Assembly (NCBI RefSeq): GCF_000003815.2
Contig: NC_049980.1
Span: 27,654,762 to 27,718,761, forward strand
DNA length: 64,000 bases
Reading direction: 5' to 3'
Origin: Branchiostoma floridae
Taxonomy: Eukaryota > Chordata > Leptocardii > Amphioxiformes > Branchiostomatidae
Made by a program: the position numbers and the translations under genes. Positions 22,069 through 33,739 of the stretch are shown piece after piece (within the stretch, counting starts at the first letter, position 1; every line of letters begins with the position of its first letter). The notes under the pieces were generated by a model. That model ran no database searches. It was not told where the DNA came from and worked only from the letters and a program-made list of their open reading frames with translations.

Positions 22069-25000
22069 GTGTGTGTGTTTGTGTGTATGTGTTTGTGTGT
22101 ATGCGCGCTCGTGCGTGCATGTGCGTGAGCGTGTGTATGTGTGTGTGTATTTGTATGTATGCACGCGTGTGTGTTTGCAAAAGAAGTAAAAGCTGTTCAT
22201 CATCAGTCACCTCGATCGTCTCCACCGCTTTCCACTTCATCTTATTGCCGATGACGCCCCAGTTGAAGTTATCGAGGAAGTAGTCCGTGTACTTGGTGTT
22301 GGCTGGGAAACCCATGACATCGCCCTTCGCGATGTTCACCTTTGACCCGAAGGGAAAGTGGGCCTTTGTCTGGACTACCTGCAAACACATGCATGTCGTA
22401 TTTTTGATTCTTTCTCCGAAAAGGCTTTTTAAATGTTTGTAAGAGCTTTATTGGCAACAGAAAAGTACCTTAGAGAGTGAATGACCTTTCAATGGCATTG
22501 CTCTGCAATAGAAAACATTGTTGCAAATCGAACAAAGATGAATTAAAATAATCAGACTTCTTACCTGGACTTCCAGGTGGTCTACATTTGGCGTGTTGAC
22601 CCTGCAGAAATGTTGAGATTGCTTAGATGTTGACATGGTGAAAATAGAAATGTCAACAGATCAACGTGGTTCTCGGTTTTCCCTTTTACTGCTAGCCTAA
22701 TAATTTACAGCTCTGCTGCCATCACAATATTTATGTTTTAACTAATAAATATATCGTTCGTTCTGTAGTGTTTTTAGAGCTCTTAACAGTTGCTGGCCGC
22801 GGAGTAATTGGATTACACCACCTGGTTTCTTTTTATTCAGGTAAACTGTTCAACATTTGGCATTTTTTTTAAATTTTGGCGTATCATACCAGCTGATTAT
22901 CATAATACACTATAGGACCTGTCACATCTAACCTTTGTACATCTCGTGTTGTTTAAAACTATGAAACCAAGTCGAAATGTACATATGACCAACAATGGCA
23001 TCATAAATGACAAACAACACAGTACATCTACTCTGTGTTGATAAGCCTGTTACTCGAAGGTGTGGCTATTTCATGTTCTTTTCTGAGCTGGTACTTCATC
23101 AAGATTTGCATCACCTCAATGCCGTTTCTTGAATTCTTTTTAGGAATTGGTAATTGCACAATCGTAATTATGTAAAAACTTGTTGCTGAATTCTATGTGA
23201 AATACAAAAATTCCAAACCCAACACTACTTTTGTGTATTAGTCGCAATTTGACCAATCTTAAATCCTTTTCGTAATTATAAAGGCTCAAAGGGAGTCTGG
23301 TGGAGGCTGTATGTTGGCCTGTGTGTACCTTATCTTGACGTCCCGCTTCCTGATCTGCTCTATCCGTGCGTCAGCCTCGCTTCTCCAGCTGCTGTAGGGC
23401 GTGGCCGACACCTCGTGCAGAAACACGTCATCCACCAGCAGGGTCACTCCGGCAGGCGGGCCCGAGATGTAGAACTTCACTCTGTCTACTGCCTTAGTGT
23501 AGCCTGGGTGTGGGTTTAGGATAAGAATAAAGGGTATTCTAAGTATAAGATAGTGACATTCTCTCTATTTCAAATGATTTTCGTCTGCTATAGTAAGTGC
23601 AATACGGCTTCGCCACTGGTTATGTTTCTAGCAAAGCACACCGGCTATATGTGGCCCTCGGGCGTGTGTGTGTGTGCGTATGTGTGCATTTTTATACTAT
23701 TTCATCAAGCTCTTTGTGTAATATGGTATAGTGAATTTGAAGGCCTGTCATNNNNNNNNNNNNNNNNNNNNNNNNNNNNNNNNNNNNNNNNNNNNNNNNN
23801 NNNNNNNNNNNNNNNNNNNNNNNNNNNNNNNNNNNNNNNNNNNNNNNNNNNGTGCAATATGGTATAGTGAATTTGAAGGCCTGTGCATTTGACAAAGTAC
23901 ACTGGGTCAACACATCGCAAATTGATCTTATACGTACGGTCCATACACACGTCTCCCTCCATCTTTTTCCAGCCGTCCGCGCCGGAGATGAACGCCTTTG
24001 AAATGACGGAGTGTTCGGAGCTGCCATCTGAGTTAGAAAGGCAAATCATTTTAAATGTTTTGTGGAAGAACAGAGAATTTCGCAAAGAGACAAACAGCTA
24101 CATCAGCAGTACTAGCATCTTACGCAAGACATGTTACAGTTATAGCAACACTATATATTATTTTCCCCAACATCTTTCTAGTTGCCTGTCAAATGAGTAA
24201 CGGTTACATTGCGTATCTTTTACCTGGATGTCTAACGTTAACCTTCACAGATATATTATGTACTTCTTTTTCAGTCTGTTAGCACAAGATGGCTTTTCTC
24301 ACGACTTTGCATTCCGATAGTAAATTGACATATCCAACCTTACTGAGCAATATCTCCTTACCGTCAAAGTTGACGGCTAGTGAAGCCTTGGTGTCGTACT
24401 GCGTTGTGGTGTCACTGCCGAGCACCTTGAGATAAGCGTTGAACTGATAACACTGCCCGCCGCGTATTGACGACCCCCAGTACAGCTCCTGGTACGGACC
24501 TGCCCACACGGCGGATCTGCACAACAACGGTGAGGATTGATAATGTTTTATCTAAAATATAGCGTTCATGTATCTGTTGGTAATTACGTTGTACGTACGT
24601 TATGTATTCTGTTTTCACACTTTTCATACTCAGATTTCTTGTATTTTTATGGGAACGTTACTTAGGTTTTATCAAGACGTGTTAACGATGTTAAGCGTAT
24701 ATACATTGTGTCAGTTTTCGGTGCAATAACTAGAGAATCTCTGAATGGATTGTGATGGTATATAGTATTAGGGTAGGTATTTTCGTTAAAAAAGTTTAAG
24801 ATCAACTTTGGCTTCTTGTCACTGACCATGGTACTACAGCAGAGCACCTGGTTTTATATCTTTTGTCTTGGACATTTTTGTGCGTTTGTGACACCTAGTT
24901 GCACATAGTGTAGTCCCCGAGAGCCTTCTGTTTTGTTACTTGCCTGTCCTGAGCTAACATGGCTGCAGTTCCTGTATGTTGATCAGTGGTGTAGTGGAGT

Positions 25001-27476
25001 CCCGTACACCCAGAACATCGCCAGCTGTCCAGGGCAGTCTCAAAACTGGGGTTCTCCAGGATCTCACCCTTGTGTATCAGCGACTGGAAAAATTAAATTC
25101 AGTACGACGTGGTCACTTTACAACAGAAATAGTTCATTCATTCATCTATTCATCTTTGAGTTAGCCTTTAGTCTTGTGACTGATTCCAAAAGAGAGCCCG
25201 ATATGGAATACGAAAGCAAATTAAATGGCAATGATAACAAAATAAATTATAGGTAATACAAGTGAATCATGATTAACTCATGAAGAAACGGTTAAAAACA
25301 TTGTACGAAGAAATGACTAACAGTAATGAGCACCAATTCGCATAGTTGGACAATGAAACGTAACTTTAAACACGTCACTACGTACATGTACAAGAGGCAC
25401 CGGTATGGAACCATACGTTTGCATTATATGAAAGTATAGAGCGGACAGTTTTGGTATTTTGGACCTCAAGTGATTTGTGCAATACAGTTGTGACCATACC
25501 CTTAGACCTGATTGATTTTGAAGAGAAGAAAAGCCACTAAATTTCTATATGGTGAAAATACTCACGACAATAGAGGACTCCATCAGGGAAGCCCTGTCTG
25601 CCAGGAAGTCCACCCCAGCGGGAGGTCCGGCCACGTAAATACGCATGGCAGTCACCTGTTTACTGTAAGCTATGGGAAAACAAAAAGTCAGTAATCCAAA
25701 GTACCTCGGATCTAAAACCCCAGTTTTGCAAATGCTTTAATCGCCAGCAAATATCTCAAGCACAGTATTCACACTAAGAGGCATTTTTATGATAACCTTT
25801 TTGTAAATTTATCACCAGCAAAATGATGTTACAAAGATATAGTTTATGCTTGTCAAGCAGTAAAAACTGTACAAACGACCAAAAAAAAAATCAAAACAGA
25901 GGACTCACCTGGCACTGTGGCCCTGGCTGTAAGCTTGAACCAGCCGTCATTCTGACTGATGAAGGTGGGGGAGCTGATCTTCTGGTACACTTTCTCTCCA
26001 TCTGTGGTATAGTTGTTCCAGTGTTCAATTACGCAAGTGGTGTGACTTACAGCTCAGTGCATGAAACAGTTATATCTAAGTTTTGACAGCCTGAATATCT
26101 GCCATCATGCTACTTACTGAACATGTTGGTCTGACTAGCAGATTTTAGAAACAGGGAATATAATATTATAGTCAATGCTTAGTCATCGGATGAAAATTTA
26201 AGATTGCACTCTATCGAAAGAAGATTCATTTCTTTAATATCTTTGCATTCATAACTGATTACATTTTCAATCTACGATGCAGTTGTTTTTCATTTTTCAA
26301 TTTCTTAATTTCATTTGAAATTTTAACTGTACAATTACAAATGTATGTCTAGAAATCCTGTAGTATTGAATACGTAAGAAGAGAAAGATGAATGCATATC
26401 AGTTATTACCAGAGAATGTTGCAGATACCACTGCCTTGATTTCGTGCTGGTTCGAACCGTCCGCCAGAAGTTTGACGTAGATCTGGAAGTCATAGGTCTG
26501 ACCGGAAATGACGTCAGTACCATATGTTAGTAGGTATGTTGGACCTGCCCAATCAGCCCGCCTACAAAAGAAGCAAAACCTCTTAGTGCCTCACAAAAAA
26601 TATCGTGCTTTTGTGTAATTATGGGCAAAATTTGAAGAGGGGATGTGTCAGTTTACTTTTGTATTCTAATTTTATAAGACTTTTTCATTTCATGAAAAAC
26701 AACTTATGCCTACCTTTTATTATAAGAATTTTATTTTATCAAATATTTCATGAGCAGTATGCATTCAATTGAAAACAAATTTGTCTTTAGTCTTAACGTG
26801 TGGTGCTATGTACTGAAAACAGGTCACTTGAAAAGAAGTAGTTCCAGAGTAGTTCAGTTTGCAATGTTCGTCCGCGATGTTATGTAACAACGTTATATGG
26901 GACCAATAAGCTAAGGGCACAACCAGCCGTGCGTGCAACTGTGTGGTGTCCACGTGCAAGAACGTGGGCAATTTGGGGGATCCGTAAGTGTTATTAAAGT
27001 ACCGCCTTCTTACGAAATCCTACGGAAACCAACGGATATGGGAGCACGCAGATAGGCCGCGCCGTACCACTTTAAGTGCATGCAAAACCAGTATGTATTC
27101 GGGCACTTACACCTTGTGCAACCGTGCGAGTGACGTGCGCTGAGACGTACTCCCTCCCTGCTCTTGCCGTTCCTTCCCCACGTTTTTTTTTTTTTTTAGA
27201 AAAACGTGGCGGACGTGACCTCCCAAATTAAAAACGTACGGACATATAACACATACGGCGGGTTTTGCCCTTAGCTTTATTCACTCACCTCCCCTGTGCC
27301 TCCATACTGTAGTCTCCCTCCACCTTGTCGTCGCCATACTGCAGTCCGGTACAGCCGCTACAGGACCAGTTATCCGGGCCCAGCGGGGACTCAAACCCGG
27401 CGTTACGGAAGATCTGAGACTCTGCACCGCACAGTGCTGCACAGAGGAGCACGGCGAAAACTGGGCCTGCCAACAT
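18034..27476 (-). CDS. Secreted GH10 endo-beta-1,4-xylanase-like protein with two CBM4_9-like modules, 744 aa
   Basis: Exons in transcript order: 27476-27289, 26561-26410, 26001-25909, 25669-25566, 25083-24944, 24516-24362, 24027-23938, 23503-23329, 22601-22565, 22378-22211, 21877-21822, 21505-21368, 20677-20506, 19348-19244, 18717-18502, 18279-18034. Phases agree throughout and give 744 residues. Residues 1 to about 18 are a signal peptide (MLAGPVFAVLLCAALCG), then two CBM4_9-like modules (about 20-179 and 180-345) and a GH10 barrel (about 366-744). The acid/base Glu508 lies in HWDVNNE and the nucleophile Glu608 in WVTELD; RGHCLAW, GVQGHF and LLWGFWNKTHW are also GH10 marks. The family hydrolyses beta-1,4-xylan and related glucans; in an animal this may serve feeding or matrix turnover. 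The start is the first ATG with a signal peptide. One intron (24944/24516) uses a GC donor. Confidence 0.9.
19511..19833. repeat. Inverted repeat of about 92 bp arms around an assembly gap
   Basis: The left arm 19511-19602 and the right arm 19741-19833 are reverse complements with a few mismatches (shared core GACGAGTCTGCGAG and GAATTCTGGCCCTTATACCC). The gap 19641-19740 of exactly 100 N sits between them. The structure lies in the GH10 intron between exons 19348-19244 and 20677-20506. It is probably a foldback or TIR element that blocked assembly. Confidence 0.85.
21993..22176. repeat. (TG)n-type microsatellite
   Basis: Interrupted TG/TATG repeat in the GH10 intron between exons 22378-22211 and 21877-21822. 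Long open frames of Val/Cys or His/Thr repeats across it are artefacts. Confidence 0.95.
23716..23887. other. Assembly gap flanked by a direct repeat
   Basis: About 36 bases ending in AATTTGAAGGCCTGT occur just left (23716-23751) and just right (23852-23887) of the 100-N gap 23752-23851. This suggests two overlapping contig ends that were not merged, so the true gap may be zero or negative. It lies in a GH10 intron and does not touch an exon. Confidence 0.8.
26905..27281. mobile_element. MITE-like TIR element in GH10 intron 1
   Basis: The left end near 26905 (AATAAGCTAAGGGCACAACC) and the reverse complement of the right end near 27281 (AATAAAGCTAAGGGCAAAAC) are matching terminal inverted repeats of about 20 bases. 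The interior has further GCCGTGCGTG / CACGTACGG-like symmetry and no coding potential. The right end stops about six bases from the GT of the exon 1 donor (27288-27287). Confidence 0.75.
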
Positions 27477-27545
27477 GTTGAGCGTACCTATCCACACGCT
27501 GTGTCTCAGTATAGGTACCAAGGGTTAAGTGCCTCCAGCTTGCTC

Positions 27546-27555
27546 TTATTTTATC
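27546..27555 (-). promoter_or_regulatory. TATA-like box of the GH10 gene
   Basis: GATAAAATAA on the minus strand about 70 bases before the ATG at 27476. The spacing would place the transcription start near 27515-27525. This is inferred from sequence only. Confidence 0.4.
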
Positions 27556-27867
27556 CCTTGATAAGCGTGTATGTTTTAAGCTTATGTAACGAGATGGATT
27601 TTCCGTTTTATCACCAAACCACTCAGTAATGTTTGGTATCGACCATAAAGTAAACAAATGCACGAGGATGTCTTCCTGTCTGCTGAAATATTCAAACATA
27701 AGATCGGATACTGCTTCCGAGAAACACGCCCCTATTATAACAGGTCCATATGTTCCGTTCACAAGGCATGCACGTCGATGCAGCAGGAGTAAGGCAGTTG
27801 TTAACCTGCTTACCACACCCCATATGTGTGAAGGATGACGGATCTGTCAGCTTGTAGTGACAAAATC

Positions 27868-28290
27868 GTTGCTTAGGGCGTTGCTAAGGCTATCGCTAAG
27901 GAGGTTTCTTGATCAGATTGCACTTAAAAACCAAACTAATACATAAAAATAAATTTGCTGTAGTATTTTGCGCTAATAACCTCCGTAGAAATGTAAGGAA
28001 AAGTGCTATAATGTTTAACGTTTAGCAGAGGCAGATTACAAGTTTTTTTAATGTCATTTCTGTCAGAATCTTTAGCAAAAGTGTTGCTAAGGCTATTGCT
28101 AAGGGGGTATTTTGTCATGTTTTAAGCAACGAAAGTAAAACAGATAGCCAAGTTCTCTAATACATGGTATCTGTCATCTCTTAAACCATGCACGACTGTT
28201 AAAATGATGATTGATTGGAAATGCTAATTTCTACACGGGGGGTATAAGAATACACGAAAAGAAATTGATTTTACACATTTCTATTTTTGC
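27868..28290. other. Left boundary of block A; intergenic between GH10 and IF1
   Basis: From about 27868 (CGTTGCTTAGGGCGTTGCTAAGG) the sequence is similar to 44240 onwards in block B, although the sequence to the left is not. Both copies carry GTTGCTAAGG motifs and the segment GTAAGGAAAAGTGCTATAATG. No coding exon is visible between 27480 and 28290. Confidence 0.65.
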
Positions 28291-28291
28291 T

Positions 28292-28297
28292 CTTTAT
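28292..28297 (-). terminator. Poly(A) signal AATAAA of IF1
   Basis: AATAAA on the minus strand, about 350 bases beyond the proposed IF1 stop. The surrounding sequence is conserved in block B. Confidence 0.45.
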
Positions 28298-28645
28298 TGT
28301 CATTCAGTAGATACCTACTACATCACTGTAATACGTCGCACACAATGACAAATGCTCGTAGAACAGAACACGTGGATGCAGGACTACATCATGCATATTG
28401 AGAATTTATCTAGAAACAAGACGATATGATAAATGTCAAGAACAAGGCTATTGTGGGATGAATACAAGTACATTGTACTTTTTCACCGACACATTATGAC
28501 ATCATATGGCTTCGCTATATAGCGCGAACTGCCGACTAAGGTGTTCTCTCTACTCGTAGGGTCGGATGACTTAATATTCGTCGTGACCGCACGCCTGACC
28601 TCACGGCTGCATGTTGACCTCAGGACAGCTGACCTCAGGACTGAT

Positions 28646-31600
28646 TTAGACCTGAAGAGCCTGTCATAGGAGTAGAGTTAAGAAATGATTATACAAAATG
28701 TAATAATAAGTTGAAACATAAATTTTATAATGACGACGCTTATAGTTGTTTTATGTTTTGAAGATGACGGTTTCTTAGGTTCCTTTCAGATAGAGATTTA
28801 TTTTACTGATGTGAAACGCAATAGAAAAGCGAATCCGCAGAAAGTAACTTTGATTCATCTTACAGATGTAACTTATTTGACAGAAACTTGTTCGAGACTA
28901 TTTCGCTATATTTGATGCTGCAAAGTTGCTATAAATCAGGGATTTGCCATAGCAAATATTGCTACTTACGTTTTCTGAGCAATTTGTCTTGAAGAAAAAT
29001 ACTGGAATGGTGGAAATTCATCTAATCTTTGTGTTATAAAACGTGAAAACTAACCCGTATTAGAAACATGTTATTATGCAAGCATCCTTACCCCAGTTCC
29101 GCCCTCCAGTAGCTTCCTGTAGGCCGCTATCTCCACGTCCAGCGACATCTTGATGTTCATCAGCTCCTGGTACTCCACGCTGTGCTGGGTCATCTCCCCC
29201 CTCATCCTCTCCATCTGCCGCTCCAGTTCGGCAATAGCGGCCTTGTACTCCGCAATCTCCCTCTGTCGGCGGGCCTCTGTTTCCACCATGGTCGACTCCA
29301 GCGAACCGGACTATTATAAAAACAGGTAAGAAAATGCAGTCCATGCTAGTAATGTCTACTAATACAGTATAGTTCCGTCAGATCACACATATCCTCTACT
29401 CTTTATAAACGTGTCTAAAGAGATTTCCAGAGCAGCACTCCCCCCCCCCCCACCTGCATACCTGAGTTGTGCAGTAGGGGGCAGGTGGCTGCACTGTAGA
29501 TCACTCACACTGTTTTTCAATATAACCCGACGGACAAATATCAACAGAGCTTTCAGTGGCGTCGCGTGTGGCGTAACTGGAAGTGCGTTCGATTCGGAAT
29601 CTAAAGGTCCTGAGTTCGATGTCCCCGACAATGTGCCCTTAGGAAAGACAATTTACACGACCTACCTCACTTCACCCAGATGTAAACATGGACAGCTAAA
29701 TTTGGTTGGAGTCGGGGAGGTAAAAGAAAAAAATTACCTTTACCTTCTGACTGTACTGTCTATTTGGCACTCTTAATATAATTATAAAATTTAATGCAGT
29801 GCCACATTGTCCTCGTCTGTCGAAAGCATATAGAGAAACATAGAGGTTACATCTTTTCGTTTTCTTTCGCAGTTTCATACGTACCTCACATTGGTTTCTA
29901 ATGTAGAAATTAAGCATCTGTTTTAATGGACAATGTTATTGTTTGAAATTTTAAGGTTCTTATCTTTCGCGATTTTCTTTTTTTTTTCATATGTTTAGTC
30001 CTATCTAGACCGGGCTCTTTTGACCCCTCCCCCCTTCGTAATTTCAAAACGGCTTGGGTAACGATCATCAAATTTGCAGGGAATGATGTACTGGTAATTT
30101 TTTATATTTCCCATGTTTGGTATCGTTATGACGAAATATTACGTAATTATGACGTCAGAAAATAACGTCATTTGTCCGCCATCTTAGATCGACAAGCTTG
30201 AATTTTGTAAAATAAGTTTTTTTCTACATATAACCCCAAAACCCAATGGAAGTAGACTACAAAAGGTCAATGTGATTGTGTTTTGTAGAAAAAAAAAGAT
30301 TTGGACGGAATTTGAGTAAAAAGAACATCTATTTATCGTTGATAATGCCATTGTCCACCATCTTGGAATTTGATCCAAGACGTCATCAAATTAGCATTGA
30401 TTATGAATATTTGATTATGGATGTAACTTAAGATTACACAGGATGTTGATGATATACATAAACATGTGTGGCCTAGGAATAAAACCATGATGATGATATT
30501 GGCTGTACTAGAGTACATCACCACTGTGTGTTGTTCTTTGATATATTTACCGATTAAAATAAATAAAATCATAAAATTTCATAATGCAAACTTAAATTAG
30601 TTACTTTGGTAAAATACACTTGTCAGAAACCCGTTGACATGGCAACACGAAAATCTACAAACTCAATTTCCTTTCGCAGAATTGTTGCCATCAATATTTC
30701 AGGTAAAATTTACGCGACCTCCATGAAAAGCGGCCTAGTAGGCCGATGGAGTATTTATCGAGTTAAAATAAAGGCACAAACAAAGAAACAAAACAAAAGG
30801 ACCAAGTTTCGTAGTCATGGCACACGTCAATCGGCCTTTATACGACGTCAAATTTGGCGCAGACACTTTTAGCCCCCCCCCCTGGTCTAGATAGGGTTAG
30901 GACTGCACACTATATCTTACATGTATGTCTATCACTGCATATCACTAATTTATGGTAGACATTGTTATAATATAGACGATGACCCAACCTTGGTCCTTAG
31001 AGCCTCCGTCTCGCCGGTGATGGACTGTAGAGTCACCTTCAGGTTGGTCAGCTCGGACCGGAGGGCGAGCAGAGCCTCGCTATCCGCTTCACGCTGCCGG
31101 GACAGCTCGCTGAACTGGGTGTAAAAGCAATGTCGACTTTATCTTGTTTAAGTTGCATGTTTGTTTCGCTGTTTTTTGGTATACTAGTATCTGTTAGTTC
31201 TGACTTCATGCGGTACCATACATATAAGCTGGAGTGTTATACCGAAGGACGGTTGTACAGGCTATGTAGATACAAATGCGGATACAGATACCGGCGTCAA
31301 GCCTAATTCCTGAACTTGTAATTCAAATACATGAGGAATGTCATACATAGCACACAAGAGACATAGCAACATTCCAGCAACTGGAATACTTCATTCAATT
31401 TGATGAAAAAGATTTCTACTTTTAAGAAATGCCAAAGAAAAAAACACCAATACACGAACGAGTCATTTTATCGTCTTCAATGTCAATGTCAATGTCAAAA
31501 TATTGGTACATTTCCAATATATGTGTACTCTGATTAATAATGCTATTTTCTACACGTAAAAGGCCTTCGCTATTGAAATCATACAAAACTCAACATATTT

Positions 31601-32872
31601 TTGCCGTGCCAGTGAGTAAAAAGTTTCATCCATTCTCACCTTGACCTTGTACTTGGCCTCGGCCTCCTCCCTGTTGGCCTGGCCCATGATCTCGTACTGC
31701 AGGCGGATCTCACGCAGCGTCTCGCTCAGGTCTGGGCCTCCAAAGTATGGCGTTTCCGTCTCAGCTATGGCCACGGCCTCGTTCAGCTGGCTCTGCACCC
31801 TCCTAGTCTCCTGTATGGGAAACACATCATTTGCATGTTGAGAAACTAGATGACCATATACAGTTTACTAACTGCGTGAAATTAAGTTTAAGTGGGAAAA
31901 TCTTTAAAGATTTTCTAGTTTCTTGCAACTGAAAGAGAGATTCACAGTGTGACGAGTGAGTTCAAAAGGTACAATAATCATTCCAGGTTTCGATACAATA
32001 CAAGAATGAGAGATCGATAAATACATAAGGTATCAAACACTATAAAAACATATTCACCTCAGCATAGACAATTTTGAGGAAATCAATCTCCTCCTGAGCT
32101 GTGGTCAGCCTGTTTTCCACTCCAACACGCTCCACAGTCGCCGCACCCACCTCCTGATACATAAAGAGAATGCAAACACTCTTGTATATACAATACTCCA
32201 AAAAAGTTCAGAATTGGATATGTTCCCGGCATATCAGCACCATTGAGATCTAATGGAACGACAAACACACCTTCTTGACCGCTGCAAGCTCAGCCCTCCT
32301 TGCTGCATTTGCGGCAGTCTCGGCCTCGCATCTGCAAGGAATCAAAGTGAATAGAAAATTTGAATAATTTTTCATTCAAACGTCGACATGTTTCTACACT
32401 GATAATGCGCTTCATTCAAAGTTTGACTATGAATGACCATTTATGAATCAATGAATGAATATCCAGTTGCTTAATTTCTTTGTTTTAAAGTATCATGTGT
32501 GACTTACTTCGCCTGCCACTCCTCGGACTGTGCCTGCCAGCTGGCCCTCTCGGCCTCCTGCTGAGTCGTCTCCTGGGTGAGCTGGTCCACCAGCGCGCGC
32601 AGCTCCGCCAGCTCCGTCTCATAGAGCGTCGTGATGTTCGACTCCTCGCTCCGACTCGCCTCCTGGATCCGGATCTGGGTCGTCAGCCTAGTGTTGCGCT
32701 CCTGCAGGGACCGCACCTTCTCGATGTAGCTGGCGAAGCGGTCGTTCAGGACCACCAGCTCCCTCTTCTCGCCGCTGCGGGTCACCCTGGCGTCAGCGAG
32801 GGTCTGCACCGCCCCATCGGTGGCGTGGTAATACTTTCCGCCGCCGACTCCAGCTCGTGATTTGGTGGCCAT
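28646..32872 (-). CDS. Cytoplasmic intermediate filament protein IF1, 350 aa
   Basis: Exons: 32872-32508, 32331-32271, 32153-32058, 31810-31640, 31114-30989, 29310-29092 and a tiny tail exon 28660-28646. Phases agree. The head of about 33 residues ([16 protein letters not shown]) leads to coil 1[20 protein letters not shown], coil 1B, the linker-coil 2 exon with [16 protein letters not shown], and the helix-termination motif [14 protein letters not shown]. Coil 1B lacks the 42-residue lamin-type insert, as in chordate cytoplasmic IFs. Exon lengths 61, 96, 171 and 126 are the classical vertebrate IF pattern. The product should form dimeric coiled coils and 10-nm filaments with other IF proteins. 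The tail would be only a few residues (TGALQV); its exon is supported by the same spliced ending in IF2 but is the least certain part. Confidence 0.88.
29552..29735 (+). mobile_element. tRNA-derived SINE fragment in IF1 intron 5
   Basis: TGGCGTAACTGG at 29569-29580 fits the tRNA box A consensus exactly, and GAGTTCGATGTCC about 32 bases later resembles box B. The rest (TTTACACGACCTACCTCACT, then GTTGGAGTCGGGG) looks like a SINE body. The matching intron of IF2 (around 46660-46690) lacks it, so it arrived after the block duplication. Confidence 0.75.
29999..30896. mobile_element. 898-bp TIR element in IF1 intron 5
   Basis: The left end CCTATCTAGACC and right end GGTCTAGATAGGG are inverted copies. 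TTAG stands on both sides (29995-29998 and 30897-30900), while the paralogous IF2 intron shows a single TTAGG at the same place (around 46900). So the element inserted after duplication and made a 3- to 4-base target duplication. It has no transposase; it is a non-autonomous element. It shares CGATCATCAAATTTGCAGGG with sequence at 37190 and 47930. Confidence 0.85.
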
Positions 32873-33029
32873 GGCGTGTCCTTAGAGCTTCGAGCGTGTC
32901 TTTGGTTTGATAGTAGCTTTCGTAGCAAGCTCCTCTATGCAGTATGTTCTGGTGCTTTGCTGTTTTATAATGGTCACTTAACATGCCGTCACCTTCTGCC
33001 AATAATCTGCTTTGCCCACGAAGCTCGCT

Positions 33030-33130
33030 ATTGGCGAACTTCGTCTTAGATTATAAAAACCCATTGGTTCCTGGTTTCAGGGAGGTTTACCAAGGACATA
33101 GCCGACCTCAATGTGTCAGCATATCTTTTT
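33030..33130 (-). promoter_or_regulatory. Conserved upstream region of IF1
   Basis: A block with ACCAATGGG, a second CCAAT (GCCAATAGCG) and an AT-rich TTTTATAATC is nearly identical upstream of IF2 (49600-49710). Conservation across the whole promoter agrees with a shared promoter, but recent duplication alone could explain it. Confidence 0.4.
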
Positions 33131-33739
33131 AAACTTAGAGGTTGGAGCCCGAACGGAATGCGATGTGTGGAAATAACAGATCGTTAGTATTTAGGGCAAA
33201 CAAATGTTTGACATAAATCGCTGAGCCAATCGCTTTTCATTATGCTGTCTGCAGTTTTTAATTGGAAATTATGAGAAGAAACAACTGATTTATTTACATT
33301 TATTCTGCAAAACCAACAAAGAGCCTTTCAGCGCAACACAAGATTTTCTTCAAAGTCACATCGCTGCACTGTTCAATTACCGGTCTACAAGTCACTCTAC
33401 CGCAGCAGTTTCTTTCTCCGAACATTCAAATTATTAAACTCTCTCGACAACAACTGTTTCTCTCCGGTCAGCCTTAAAAGCAAATGTCCACCGCCATCTC
33501 TGTGTACAATTATTTCAAACTTTTTAGTTCACTGTCTTGAAGTAGTATAATGACCTTGCTCTGAACAATCTCGTTTAAAAATTGGTCGCAAGGCCCACGC
33601 ATTAAAATCGTCATCTTCCTTCCTCTGCGGAATTGACAAATTTAAGTTTAATTCTATAGGGCTTACGGTGCAAAAAGGATTATGGCACGGTGACTTAGCA
33701 ACACAGGATCTTTTCATCTATTTTTGAAATATTATGTAA

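Larger units (their letters stand above)
23329..27476 (-). other. Duplicated CBM4_9-like modules of the GH10 protein, exons 1-8
   Basis: Both modules open with an N-x-x-F-E pair (NAGFESPL, NPSFETAL), carry WSCSGCTGL / WRCSGCTGL, a W-A-G-P-Y motif (DWAGPTYLL, VWAGPYQEL) and end with VAGPPAGVDFL / ISGPPAGVTLL. Each is cut by introns at the same three places with phases 2, 1 and 1, so a four-exon unit was duplicated in tandem. CBM4_9-type modules bind soluble or amorphous glycans and target the catalytic domain. Confidence 0.85.

Noticed and set aside
21993-22283. Cys/Val-rich and His/Thr-rich frames
   Set aside because: They are translations of the TG microsatellite.
28730-28915. Plus-strand frame of 61 codons in IF1 intron 6
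   Set aside because: Not open in the matching IF2 sequence and without domain similarity.
32495-32860. Leu-rich plus-strand frame over IF1 exon 1
   Set aside because: Antisense shadow of the IF coil 1 exon; the sense strand carries the conserved coil 1A.
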